A stretch of DNA of 48,771 nt from an uncultured Porphyromonadaceae bacterium (GTDB lineage Bacteria; Bacteroidota; Bacteroidia; Bacteroidales; Muribaculaceae), in NCBI GenBank assembly GCA_902489275.1, contig CABTZK010000016.1, positions 1 through 48,771 on the forward strand. The letters are read 5' to 3'. The notes beneath the pieces are model-generated. The model was given only the letters and a program-made list of their open reading frames with translations. It had not been told where the DNA came from and searched no databases. Below, piece after piece: positions 24,991 to 33,413 of the stretch. Position 1 is the first letter of the stretch. The number at the start of each line of letters is the position of its first letter. The position numbers were made by a program, and so were the translations under genes.

Positions 24991-27132
24991 CTATTGGCCT
25001 GGTTGTTGTAATCTTTTCATCGACAGGGAAATGCGCTTGCGGTCTAAGTCAACGTCAATCACTTTCACGCGCACGCGCTGATTGACCCTCACCACCCGTG
25101 ATGGGTCGCACACGCGGCGGTCAGCCAGTTGAGAAATGTGGACAAGCCCGTTTTCGTGCAAGCCAATATCGACAAAAGCGCCAAACTTGGTCACATTGGT
25201 CACGATGCCGTTGAGCTCCATGTCCTTGCGCAGGTCTTTGAGGTCGTGAATGCGCTCGTCAAACTCCCACACCGAGGCGCTTGACCGGGGGTCGCGGCCA
25301 GGCTTCTCCAGCTCGCTCATGATGTCGACAAGGGTGGGCAAGCCCACGTTATTGTCCACATAGCGGTTGAGGTCAATGAGTTTGCGCTTCTCCGAATCGC
25401 TCATCAGCTCGGCCACGGTGCAGTTGCAGTCCGAGGCCATTTGGTTGACCAGCTCGTAGCGCTCGGGGTGCACGGCCGAGTTGTCGAGTGGGTTCTCGCT
25501 CTCGGGTATGCGCAGGAAGCCAGCCGCCTGGGTGTAGGTTTTCACTCCCAGTTTGGGTACTTTCAGCAGGTCTTTCCGAGCGTGAAAATCGCCATTTTCG
25601 GCGCGGTAGTTCACAATGTTTTGCGCCAGCGCCGGGCCCAGGCCGGCCACGTAGGTGAGCAATTCCTTGCTGGCGGTGTTGAGGTTCACGCCCACGCTGT
25701 TCACGCAGCTCTCGACGGTGAACGTGAGCGCCTCCTTGAGTTTCGCCTGGTCCACATCGTGCTGATACTGGCCTACACCGATTGATTTCGGGTCGATTTT
25801 AACCAGCTCGGCTAACGGGTCGAGCAGCCGGCGCCCAATCGACACGGCGCCGCGCACGGTCACGTCATAGTTGGGAAACTCCTCGCGGGCGATGGGCGAA
25901 GCCGAGTAAATCGACGCGCCGTTTTCACTCACAATATAGGTGTCGACGGTCTTTCCAAAGTCAATGCGTTTCAAGAAGCGATCGGTCGCGCGGCTCGCCG
26001 TGCCGTTGCCCAGCGCGATGGCATCGATTTGGTACTGGCTCACCAATTTCATGAGAGTGGCTGTGGCGCCCTCCACATCGTTGTGCGGGGCGGTAGGGTA
26101 AATCACGTCGTGGTGCAGCAAGTCGCCGTTCTCGTCGAGGCACACCACCTTGCAGCCCGTGCGGAAGCCCGGGTCTATCGCCAGAATGCGCTTACGGCCT
26201 AATGGCGGCGCAAAAAGCAGGTCGTGAGCGTTGCGGGCAAACATCTCGATGGCCTCCTCGTCGGCCACGCGCTTGGACTGGGCGGCAAACTCGGTCTCGA
26301 TCGAGGGCTTGATCAGCCGCTTGAAGCTGTCCTCCGAGGCCTCTTCAACCAGAGCAGAGGCCGGGCCCTGGCCTTTCACCACGATGCGGCAAATGTTGTC
26401 GATAGCGCGGTCATCGTTGATGCTGATGTTCACTTTGAGGAATCCCTCTTTCTCGCCACGGCGGATGGCGAGCAGCTGGTGCGACGACACGCGGCGCAGC
26501 GGGCAGCTGTAGTCGTAGTAATTCTCGTAGTTCCGGCCTTCAATCTCCTTGCCTTTCACAAAATGCGACGTGAGCAGGGCCTCGTGACGGAAAGAGCGGC
26601 GCACGCTGTTGCGCACGGCCACGTTCTCGCTCACCCACTCGGCAATGATGTCCTGAGCGCCGGCAATGGCCTCGCCGGTGTCTTTCACTTCCTCGTTGAT
26701 GAATTTCTCGGCGTGCGCCTCAATGTGGTCGCTGTGTTGCGCCATGATGATTTTGGCCAGCGGTTCCAGGCCGCGGTTGCGCGCTGTCTCGGCACGGGTG
26801 CGGCGCTTGGGCTTGAACGGCAAGTAGATGTCTTCGAGGGTGTTGGCGTTCCAGCAGTTCATGATGCGCGCCGAGAGCTCGCTGGTGAGTTGCTCTTGCG
26901 CCTCAATCGACTTGATGATGGTGGCCTTGCGCTTTTGTAGCTCGTGATAGTAGTTGAGCCGCGCCTCGATTGACTGGATTTCAATCTCGTTGAGCCCTCC
27001 TGTGGCCTCTTTGCGGTAGCGGCTGATGAAGGGGATGGAGTTGTCGTCAAGCAGCAGGCTCACCGTGCCGGCAACCTGGTTGACGGGAATATTGAGTTCC
27101 TGGGAGATGAGGGTTGAAAATTTGTCGTCCAT
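24991..27132 (-). CDS. tex: Tex family RNA-binding transcription accessory protein
   Basis: Tex proteins bind nucleic acid through an S1 domain and resemble eukaryotic Spt6. The ATG ending at 27132 (MDDKFSTLISQELNIPV) gives 713 aa, the normal size; the frame stays open further upstream but the extra sequence is meaningless. The N-terminal Tex helices cover 1-180. An RNase H-like YqgF fold is near 320-460 (ILAIDPGFRTGCKVVCLDE; IALGNGTASRATDRF). The HhH region is near 480-570 (GVNLNTASKELLTYVAGLG). The S1 domain at about 635-705 includes GIVTNVTKFGAFVDIGLHEN and LVHISQLADR. It is followed by a small membrane protein gene and preceded, 77 bp away, by the metallophosphoesterase. Confidence 0.95.
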   Translation of the reverse strand: MDDKFSTLISQELNIPVNQVAGTVSLLLDDNSIPFISRYRKEATGGLNEIEIQSIEARLNYYHELQKRKATIIKSIEAQEQLTSELSARIMNCWNANTLEDIYLPFKPKRRTRAETARNRGLEPLAKIIMAQHSDHIEAHAEKFINEEVKDTGEAIAGAQDIIAEWVSENVAVRNSVRRSFRHEALLTSHFVKGKEIEGRNYENYYDYSCPLRRVSSHQLLAIRRGEKEGFLKVNISINDDRAIDNICRIVVKGQGPASALVEEASEDSFKRLIKPSIETEFAAQSKRVADEEAIEMFARNAHDLLFAPPLGRKRILAIDPGFRTGCKVVCLDENGDLLHHDVIYPTAPHNDVEGATATLMKLVSQYQIDAIALGNGTASRATDRFLKRIDFGKTVDTYIVSENGASIYSASPIAREEFPNYDVTVRGAVSIGRRLLDPLAELVKIDPKSIGVGQYQHDVDQAKLKEALTFTVESCVNSVGVNLNTASKELLTYVAGLGPALAQNIVNYRAENGDFHARKDLLKVPKLGVKTYTQAAGFLRIPESENPLDNSAVHPERYELVNQMASDCNCTVAELMSDSEKRKLIDLNRYVDNNVGLPTLVDIMSELEKPGRDPRSSASVWEFDERIHDLKDLRKDMELNGIVTNVTKFGAFVDIGLHENGLVHISQLADRRVCDPSRVVRVNQRVRVKVIDVDLDRKRISLSMKRLQQPGQ

Positions 27133-27209
27133 GATGTGCGGTTTTTTTAGAAATGTTGTTGACAGTAATAATGAGTGGCAAGGCCGATGGGGGCGTTCTG
27201 TCTCAGGGC

Positions 27210-28409
27210 TTAGCGCTTTCGCTTGAGCGTGATCACCGTGATTTCGGGCCTGGCGTCGCCTATGCGTGCCGGAATGCCCACTTGCCCAAGCCCAATGTTG
27301 GTATAGAGGTACTCGTCGCTGGCGCGGTCGTGATACAAGCCGCCCCACTCCTTGTAGAGCCATCGTGCGGGCGACAGGCGGTGCCCCCACAAGTTGATCG
27401 CCATTTGGAGGGCATGGGTGTGCCCTGCCAGCATCAGCTGGATGTGGGCGCGTTTCTGGAAGCGCGTGCGCCACTCGTTGGGGTTGTGCTGGAGCAGGAT
27501 TTTGAATGTCTTGTCGTGATAGGTGGGGTAGGCCTGGGCAAGATAGTCGTCGGTGGGGGGATGCTCGCGCGAGAGGTGGATCACGCCCATCACCACAAGC
27601 TCGTCTTTCCCGCGCTTGATGATTTTGTGGCTGTTGTCGAGCACTTCCCAGCCCATGGCGCGCTCAATCGCGGCCAATTGGGGGTACCGGTCGCCAACGT
27701 GCAGCGAGTCGGGCCAGTCATAGTAGTCGCCCTCGTCGTGGTTCCCGCGCTCCGAGACCACGCCATCGGGGGCAATCAGGCGACTTAGCACGGGGACAAA
27801 CGGCTTGGCCTCTTCCCAGGTGCGGCTCACCAAGTCGCCCGTGAAGCAGATGAGGTCGGGGTGCAGGGCATTCATCTTGTCGACACACTCCGAGATAAAG
27901 GTGGTGTCGCCACGGTAGAAGCCCAGGTGCGTGTCGCTAAACTGGACAATGCGGTAGCCGTCGAATGCCGGCGGGAGGTCGGCAAACTCGATGCTCACTT
28001 CCTTCACTTCGCTTGTGTAGGGGGTCACGAGCATCCCCTTGACAGCGGTCAGTGCCAGTGCCAGCGCCACAGCCAGCGAGACCCCGCGCGCGGCGGCTTG
28101 TGCCCATGGCTTGAGCCGTCTTATCCACGACAGGGCATAGATGCCCAGCGCGACCCACTTGGTGATGGTGACCGCATAGTAGCCGTAGATCAAGTACATG
28201 CAGCACACCATCGTGTCGTTATCGACACGCTTGAGGGGAGTGGCTGCCACGACTGTCGCCACTACGCAAAGCATGGCTGCCAGCGCCAGGTGGGTGGGAG
28301 CGGCCCAGCGCGGCCACCGTGATGAGTTCTTCAGTTTCTTGAAGATGAACCCGTCAATGGCGATGCCGATGACAAGAAATGCCAAAAATGGAACCACATA
28401 GAGCCTCAT
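27210..28409 (-). CDS. Membrane-anchored metallophosphoesterase
   Basis: A protein of about 399 aa with four hydrophobic helices in the first 130 residues, then a calcineurin-like phosphoesterase domain. Metal-binding motifs are in order: FSDTHLG near 158, TGDLVS, SERGNHDEGD, ILLQHNP and MLAGHTHALQ. This arrangement is close to the YkuE/YaeI-type enzymes that act on membrane lipids (in E. coli a relative handles UDP-diacylglucosamine-like or undecaprenyl substrates), but the substrate here is unknown. The ATG at 28409 begins MRLYVVPFLAF; an upstream TTG would add six codons. It lies 25 bp behind the acyltransferase gene and is likely co-transcribed, which suggests a lipid-related job. Confidence 0.87.
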   Translation of the reverse strand: MRLYVVPFLAFLVIGIAIDGFIFKKLKNSSRWPRWAAPTHLALAAMLCVVATVVAATPLKRVDNDTMVCCMYLIYGYYAVTITKWVALGIYALSWIRRLKPWAQAAARGVSLAVALALALTAVKGMLVTPYTSEVKEVSIEFADLPPAFDGYRIVQFSDTHLGFYRGDTTFISECVDKMNALHPDLICFTGDLVSRTWEEAKPFVPVLSRLIAPDGVVSERGNHDEGDYYDWPDSLHVGDRYPQLAAIERAMGWEVLDNSHKIIKRGKDELVVMGVIHLSREHPPTDDYLAQAYPTYHDKTFKILLQHNPNEWRTRFQKRAHIQLMLAGHTHALQMAINLWGHRLSPARWLYKEWGGLYHDRASDEYLYTNIGLGQVGIPARIGDARPEITVITLKRKR

Positions 28410-28434
28410 AGCCGCAATGCCGCGCAACCCAAGG

Positions 28435-29610
28435 TTACTTGAGTGCCTCTAACTGGTTGGTGAGTGGGTTGGAGTACATTTGAAGCATGCGGTTGAGCAT
28501 GTAGAAGCGGTCGGTCTCGGTGATGGGGATGCCTACCTTGTCAATTTGCTTCTTCAAGTAGGTCAGGAACGCGTCGCCCTCCTCGGGGGCGTATTTGTCG
28601 GCAAAGTCCTTATTGGCAAACAGCAAGTCGTGAGCGATGTAGTTGGTCTTGAAAATCTTGTAGTTGGCATGGATGGCATGGTCAATCATGTTGCACACGC
28701 GGCGCACGGTGAGCAACTTGTCGAGATCCACGGGTATGGTGTCGAGCGCCTCGTTGATGCAGGGCGTGAAAGCGTAGTGCACCTGCCCCTTGAAGCCCAT
28801 GATGCCCGTCTTCATGCTGATGAGGTCGTCCTCGGGCGACTTCTTGAAGTTGGGGTCCTTGCTCTTGAGCAAGAACTCCTTGGCCTTGAGGTAGTCGTTG
28901 GGGTCATACTCGTAGCTGATGGCGACAGGGGCGATGTTCAATTCCTTGAGGCTTTCCACAAAGGGCACGTCACGATTCCCGTAGGTGAGCATCTTCATGA
29001 GGCTCTCTTGGGTGCGGTCGTTGCTGTCCTTGCAGCGCCCCTCGCGCTGGGCAATCCACACCGATACGTTCTTTTGAGTCACCGCAAAATGGATGTAGCG
29101 TGACAGCTGGATGGCTGCCGTGAGCGTTTGCAGCCGCCCCACGTTGCGTTTCACGATGAAACTCTTGTTCAGGCGCACGAGTTTGGTAATCCAGTCATAG
29201 ATGAGCAGGTTGTTGCCGATGGCAATCTCGCAGCCCTCGCCGCCGTTCTTGATGAGGCTATAGCTCAGTTGTGCCGAGTCAAGCACGATGTCGCGGTGGT
29301 TGGTGATGAACAGGTAGGGACTTTCGATATCAATCTGGTCGAGCCCGCTCATGGTGAACGCTGTGGTGGTCTTTTTCAGGATGTCTTCCAGAAAAGGCTT
29401 CATGATTTTGAGCTGGAATTCCTGCTTGGAGTTGAGGTTGAGCAGCACATGCACGAGTTGCGAGTACTTGAAATCGGGCAACATGACCCGAACGATGTGC
29501 TTGAACATCGGTTCTTCAACCAAAATCGACATCTCGTTGTGAAAATCCTTGTCGGCAATGGGACAAATATCGGCAAATTCAGCCGGGATAGCAATATTTA
29601 CGTTTTCCAT
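28435..29610 (-). CDS. Large acyltransferase of the glycerol-3-phosphate/PlsC superfamily
   Basis: A protein of about 391 aa. The acyltransferase motif is ITNHRDIVLDS near residue 104 (NHxxxxD form). The second motif has the charged loop NKSFIVKRNVGRLQ. The glycine-glutamate motif is IAQREGRCKDSNDRTQ near 190, and the fourth motif is APVAISYEYDP. The family is common in Bacteroidales and is longer than PlsC by an N-terminal helical region and a C-terminal helical region that begins with ISMKTGIMGFKGQVH. The acceptor is not known; lysophosphatidate or an ornithine/glycine lipid are options. The ATG at 29610 (MENVNIAIP) is chosen over a TTG 18 bp upstream. Its promoter box is 39 nt away. Confidence 0.85.
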   Translation of the reverse strand: MENVNIAIPAEFADICPIADKDFHNEMSILVEEPMFKHIVRVMLPDFKYSQLVHVLLNLNSKQEFQLKIMKPFLEDILKKTTTAFTMSGLDQIDIESPYLFITNHRDIVLDSAQLSYSLIKNGGEGCEIAIGNNLLIYDWITKLVRLNKSFIVKRNVGRLQTLTAAIQLSRYIHFAVTQKNVSVWIAQREGRCKDSNDRTQESLMKMLTYGNRDVPFVESLKELNIAPVAISYEYDPNDYLKAKEFLLKSKDPNFKKSPEDDLISMKTGIMGFKGQVHYAFTPCINEALDTIPVDLDKLLTVRRVCNMIDHAIHANYKIFKTNYIAHDLLFANKDFADKYAPEEGDAFLTYLKKQIDKVGIPITETDRFYMLNRMLQMYSNPLTNQLEALK

Positions 29611-29648
29611 TATCACGTTTTTTGTCAATGTGAATAACTACTAAGTCT

Positions 29649-29656
29649 CAAAGGTA
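29649..29656 (-). promoter_or_regulatory. Promoter -7 box of the acyltransferase gene
   Basis: Minus-strand TACCTTTG, a perfect TAnnTTTG, 39 nt before the ATG. No clean -33 at 19-21 bp was seen. Confidence 0.55.
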
Positions 29657-29752
29657 GCAATAAATTGACAATATACCTACGGTTTCGACCAAAAAACTGT
29701 TAATTGTAAAAAGCTTCTTGCGTCATCCCGCTTCACTCGCCACAAGATAGCG

Positions 29753-29831
29753 GCGCCATATCGCCAAGTTGGTGGCGGTGTGGCGCTGGCGTGTTCTGTG
29801 GCAGCCGCGCTTAGGGCTGCCGCATCTTTTT
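29753..29831 (+). ncRNA. Candidate plus-strand structured RNA ending in a terminator
   Basis: Two hairpins lie in a row in an intergenic gap flanked by minus-strand genes. The first pairs 29753-29766 with 29773-29786, 14 bp including two pairs that are G-U only if transcribed as plus strand; on the minus strand they are mismatches. The second pairs GGCAGCC at 29800-29806 with GGCTGCC at 29815-29821 and is followed by CATCTTTTTG, a terminator-like T-run. No plus-strand gene precedes it, so this may be the 3' end of a small RNA. A matching TAnnTTTG promoter was not found, so the 5' end is unknown. It could instead be a bidirectional structure ending the minus-strand transcript. Confidence 0.35.
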
Positions 29832-29900
29832 GCCGTCTTTGATTTTCTGCAACTTTTCGCATCTATAGAACCAGTAATAGGCGCGCGTCACGATGAGGGC

Positions 29901-31433
29901 TTAATCGCTTGGGTAGTGGCGGGTGATGGTCACGCGCAGGGTGCCGTTGAGCTTTGCCCGGGCGGTGGTCCAGCGGTGTTGGCTGTCAAGCAGGTAGTCG
30001 TAGGTCCACTTGTTGACGGTTTGCCCGTTTTTGGAGTCAATCTCGGTCACGCGGCTGCTGTCATATTTGTTGAAAAGGAGCAGGACGCTGCCCGTTTGCT
30101 CGGTGCGTATCTTGCCGCTCTTGTAGGTGGCCTGGCGCGTTTTACCTTGCGCGTTGGTCTCGGTGTGGCTTGCGATGTGTCCCCGCTCGTCGAAGCGATA
30201 CTTGATGGTGGTGCCGTCGTCGCAAGTTATCTTGGCGATGCGTCCCGTGGTGCTGTGGTAGGAGCAGGTGTAGCGATAGGTGTCCTGGCCCACCGTTTTG
30301 GTCAGGGGATAGAACCCCTTGGTTTTGTCAAATCCGTAGGTATAGCGGGTCAGTTGCTGGTAGCGGCCATTGTATTCCTCGGTGAGCAGCCCTTGGTCGT
30401 TGAACACGAAATAGTTGGTGAACGCCTTTCCTGTGGCCTCTTTCACAACTTCCTCGACACGGCCAGTGACACCGTTGAAACCGAGCTTGATGCTCAGGTA
30501 GCGGTAGCTGTGGGTGGGCAAGTTGATGAGGTTGTCGTAGAGGCGGAACACGCGGTTGTCGAGGTCGCGCTTGTGGCTGGAGGCATAGTCGTCGAGGGCT
30601 TTGAGCGTGGCATTGGCGTTGGCCAGCTGGGCTTCTTCGAGCTGGCGAAGTTCAGCTTTGGCGCGGTTCACGTAGTCGTTGGCGTTTTTTACGAGTCGGT
30701 AGTCCTCAATAAACTTTTGCCAGCCTGCAAGGGTGTTTTGGCGCTGTGCCTCTTGAAAGTCAAATTTTTGGGTTCTCTCTTTGGCTTGATCGATGAGTGG
30801 CGACTCGGGAAAGAGGCGCATGTAGTTGCGGCAGCCGGCAGCCGATGTGCACAGGCGGTTGAATTCTAATCGGGCAAGCTGGCGCTGCGCGTCGCAATAG
30901 GCCGGGTTAGAGGGGGCAAGCACGCTCACGAGGCGCTCGTAGGCCTCGGCGGTGTTCTGCGCTTGGGTGTAGGCAATGAGCTGCTTCTCAATCATGCTGT
31001 GGATGAGATCGACCGAGAGCATGATGTCCTCGTGGGCAAGAAAAGCGTTGGCTTGCTCGATACCCGTGTCGCGCACGTAGATGTCGCGCACGTCGTTGAA
31101 AGCTTGCCACACGTCGCGCTCGACAGGAGCGCTGGCCGTGGCCGGGCGGCCTTTCACCAAGGCTTTCGCCAGGTCGTAGAGGGGGTAAAGCGCCTCTTTG
31201 CAGGCTGCGCGGTTTCGGCTTTTGGCAATGTCCTTGTCGAGCTCTTGTTGCAGTTGGGCGGCTTTCTCGTAGTTGCCCGCCGAGATGTGCTTGAAAATCT
31301 CGTGCATCATGCGCGCCTGGCCGCGCTTGGCGATGGCATGGTGAGCCTGGGGGGCAGCGGCCGGCATGGCCATTGCGGCAGCAGGTGCAGCCAGCATTGC
31401 GGCAGCCAGCAAGAACTTGGTAATATCTTTCAT
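29901..31433 (-). CDS. Secreted protein of unknown function: helical repeats plus YD-like repeats
   Basis: I do not recognise a named family. The 510-aa protein has a signal peptide (MKDITKFLLAAAMLAAPAAA, cleavage near residue 22). Residues about 40-310 are helical, with TPR-like spacing of hydrophobic residues and the segment HEIFKHISAGNYEKAAQLQQ. From about 340 to 500 the sequence becomes a run of tyrosine-rich strands resembling the YD repeats of RHS proteins or the MORN-like 'wraparound' repeats: YGFDKTKGFYPLTKTVG, YHSTTGRIAKITCDDGTT, YRFDERGHIASHTETNAQG. There is no lipobox and no T9SS sorting domain. It is predicted periplasmic. The small DNA-binding gene lies 117 bp upstream on the same strand. 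Confidence 0.7.
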   Translation of the reverse strand: MKDITKFLLAAAMLAAPAAAMAMPAAAPQAHHAIAKRGQARMMHEIFKHISAGNYEKAAQLQQELDKDIAKSRNRAACKEALYPLYDLAKALVKGRPATASAPVERDVWQAFNDVRDIYVRDTGIEQANAFLAHEDIMLSVDLIHSMIEKQLIAYTQAQNTAEAYERLVSVLAPSNPAYCDAQRQLARLEFNRLCTSAAGCRNYMRLFPESPLIDQAKERTQKFDFQEAQRQNTLAGWQKFIEDYRLVKNANDYVNRAKAELRQLEEAQLANANATLKALDDYASSHKRDLDNRVFRLYDNLINLPTHSYRYLSIKLGFNGVTGRVEEVVKEATGKAFTNYFVFNDQGLLTEEYNGRYQQLTRYTYGFDKTKGFYPLTKTVGQDTYRYTCSYHSTTGRIAKITCDDGTTIKYRFDERGHIASHTETNAQGKTRQATYKSGKIRTEQTGSVLLLFNKYDSSRVTEIDSKNGQTVNKWTYDYLLDSQHRWTTARAKLNGTLRVTITRHYPSD

Positions 31434-31550
31434 TTTCCAGGATGTGTTGCGCCTGTGTCATGATGCAACACCTCACTCACCCTCGCTGTTGAGCGCAGCA
31501 ATTGGGGTAAGGCTTTGCGAGATGGAAGCAGGAGGCAATGGGGCTCCTTT

Positions 31551-31808
31551 TCAGCCTTGTTTGGATTGCACGAGGATTTCCTGAGCCATGTCGAGAATCT
31601 GGGTGTCGTTAAGCACCACGTAGCCGCCATCGGGGCCGGGCTCGATATGGATGCCCATGTTGGTGCCTCGGTCATAGTTGGCGCCGCCAAAGTAGTTGCG
31701 GACAGATTCTACCGGGATATTTAATTTGTCAGAAATCACATGCATAGAGCCATCGGGCAAGCTGTCTTTGATGCGGCGAAGCTCATTGAAAGAAATGATT
31801 TTTTGCAT
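31551..31808 (-). CDS. Small DNA-binding protein, Bacteroidales-conserved
   Basis: An 85-aa protein. The first half is a helix-turn-helix (FNELRRIKDSLPDGSMHVIS then DKLNIPVESVRNYFGG). The second half holds a conserved glycine- and proline-rich strand pair (GIHIEPGPDGGYVVLND) and a final helix (TQILDMAQEILVQ). I recall near relatives in many Bacteroidales, annotated as DNA-binding protein or hypothetical, always very short. It has a degenerate promoter box (TAATTTAG on the minus strand) some 50 nt upstream in an AT-rich stretch. Target sites and function are unknown. Confidence 0.75.
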   Translation of the reverse strand: MQKIISFNELRRIKDSLPDGSMHVISDKLNIPVESVRNYFGGANYDRGTNMGIHIEPGPDGGYVVLNDTQILDMAQEILVQSKQG

Positions 31809-31907
31809 AACGAAGTGATAATGTGTTGATGATATTTTGTTTTTTTTACGGTGCTAAATTAACTAAAATACCACGATATAAAAAATTTTAGAGAAATATT
31901 TTTTGCT

Positions 31908-32585
31908 TTAGAATTGGTGAAAAGGGGCTATGGCTAAGATGAGGAACAAGTTGAAAAGAAAGGACAAGGACAGCAGCCTCGCGTCGTGCTTGTTGAACAC
32001 GTGCCCAGCCTCCCACGAAAAGCGTTTTTGCTCGTAGGCGCGCCATAGCGCGTAGACGGGGACACTGGCCGCAAAGCCCAAGAGGGCTCCGCACAAGATG
32101 TCGCCTGGATAGTGTACCCCTAAGTAGCAGCGGCTGTAGCAGATAACGGTCGACCACAGCATGAGTGAGACCCACACCCACCGGTTCCTCATCATCAGGC
32201 CAAGGAGCGCGGCCACTCCAAAGTGGTTGGCGGCATGGCTTGAAACGAAGCCGTACATCCCGCCACGGTATTCGTTCACCACGTGGATGCCGTTGACCAG
32301 TGCAGGGTTGTGGGTGGGGCGCAGCCGCGCCACCCATGGCTTGATGATGGAGGCCGAGACCTGGTCGGCAATGAGAATCACCAGCCCCATGGCCAGGAGC
32401 ATGACGGTGAGCTGTCTCCACCCTTTCTGCAAGCCGATGTAGAGGAGCGCGATAGCCATGAGTGTCCACCACCAGGCGTGGGAAAGCATCCACATCACGT
32501 GGTCCAAGTAGCTCGTGTGTGCTCCATTGATGAGTTGCAGGGCGTGCGTGTCGGCGTTCAAGATGCTTTGTAAGAGTTCATTCAT
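31908..32585 (-). CDS. PAP2-family membrane phosphatase
   Basis: A 225-aa inner-membrane enzyme with six hydrophobic segments. The three phosphatase motifs are present in order: KPWVARLRP, then FVSSHAAN (the usual PSGH appears as SSH), then SRCYLGVHYPGD. Catalysis needs the arginine of the first, the histidine of the second and the arginine-histidine-aspartate set of the third, and all are there. Likely substrates are undecaprenyl diphosphate, phosphatidate or phosphatidylglycerol phosphate; sequence alone does not decide. It begins 51 bp after batE and may be read as the last gene of the bat transcript. Confidence 0.9.
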   Translation of the reverse strand: MNELLQSILNADTHALQLINGAHTSYLDHVMWMLSHAWWWTLMAIALLYIGLQKGWRQLTVMLLAMGLVILIADQVSASIIKPWVARLRPTHNPALVNGIHVVNEYRGGMYGFVSSHAANHFGVAALLGLMMRNRWVWVSLMLWSTVICYSRCYLGVHYPGDILCGALLGFAASVPVYALWRAYEQKRFSWEAGHVFNKHDARLLSLSFLFNLFLILAIAPFHQF

Positions 32586-32636
32586 GTTGTCGTAGGGTGA
32601 GGGGATGTTGAAATTTTGATGCGAGGTGGCAGGCGG

Positions 32637-33413
32637 CTATATTTTTTCGATGTCGGTTGACAGGATCCATGCCACTTTGTTGTCGGCGGTTCTCACCTGG
32701 TACCACAGTTCCTTTTGGCCACTTGCGTTGTTGGTCACTGAGTCTTGGATGGCAATCTTTTGCCCTTCCTTGAGTGTGCCGGCTTCCTCCTTGCCCACCG
32801 GGCTGTGGGGCGCGGCGCTGAGCTTGGCGCTGGGAGTCATCACAATGGCGTTCTTGCGGTTTCTCGCCATGCCACGCATGTAGAATGCGCTCAACAGCGA
32901 CAGCGCGCACACGATGAGGAGCAGGCCGCCCCCAAAGAAGCCGATTTTGCGCAAAACCACGCGGGTGGCGAAGACGTAGAGGGCGATGGCGCCCAGCAGG
33001 AGAATAAAGGTGATGACCGCCCAAGTAGCCCATGTGTTGCTCGATTGTTGTGCCACGATGCCCATGATGAAGTCGGTGAAGAACGATGCGCCGGTGTCTT
33101 CGCTGATTTTTGCCTTCTCGCGCACAAAACTCAGGTTCTCACGAGCCTCGGAGTTGCCGGGATTCAGTTGCAAGGCGCGCTCGTAGTAGAGAATGGCGTG
33201 GGTGAGGTCTCTCATCCTGTAATAGGTGTTGCCCATGTTATAGTAGAGGTCGCTCGACGTGCCGCTATGCTTGGCTTGGATCTGGTAGAGCTGCAAAGCC
33301 TCTTGATAGCGCTCTTGGGAGTAAGCGCTGTCGGCTCTGGCAATATCGCTGTTGGCTACTGCCGCGAGGGATTGAAGCAGCGCGATGATGAGGAGGGTGA
33401 CGTATCGTTTCAT
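32637..33413 (-). CDS. batE: BatE: TPR and SH3-like protein of the aerotolerance operon
   Basis: A 258-aa membrane protein. It has a signal sequence (MKRYVTLLIIALLQSLAAVA) and then two or three TPR units at about 25-105 (SAYSQERYQEALQLYQIQAK; YYNMGNTYYRMRDL; YYERALQLNPGNSEARENL). Two membrane spans follow near 130-150 and 158-178. The C-terminal bacterial SH3-like domain is at about 190-258 and ends VRTADNKVAWILSTDIEKI. The 4-bp overlap with batD (ATGA) shows coupled translation. In known Bat systems the TPR proteins BatB, C and E interact; that this protein does so here is inferred from order and domains. Confidence 0.88.
   Translation of the reverse strand: MKRYVTLLIIALLQSLAAVANSDIARADSAYSQERYQEALQLYQIQAKHSGTSSDLYYNMGNTYYRMRDLTHAILYYERALQLNPGNSEARENLSFVREKAKISEDTGASFFTDFIMGIVAQQSSNTWATWAVITFILLLGAIALYVFATRVVLRKIGFFGGGLLLIVCALSLLSAFYMRGMARNRKNAIVMTPSAKLSAAPHSPVGKEEAGTLKEGQKIAIQDSVTNNASGQKELWYQVRTADNKVAWILSTDIEKI

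Noticed and set aside
27133..27474. N-terminal extension of tex
   Set aside because: Overlaps the metallophosphoesterase gene out of frame and has no Tex similarity.
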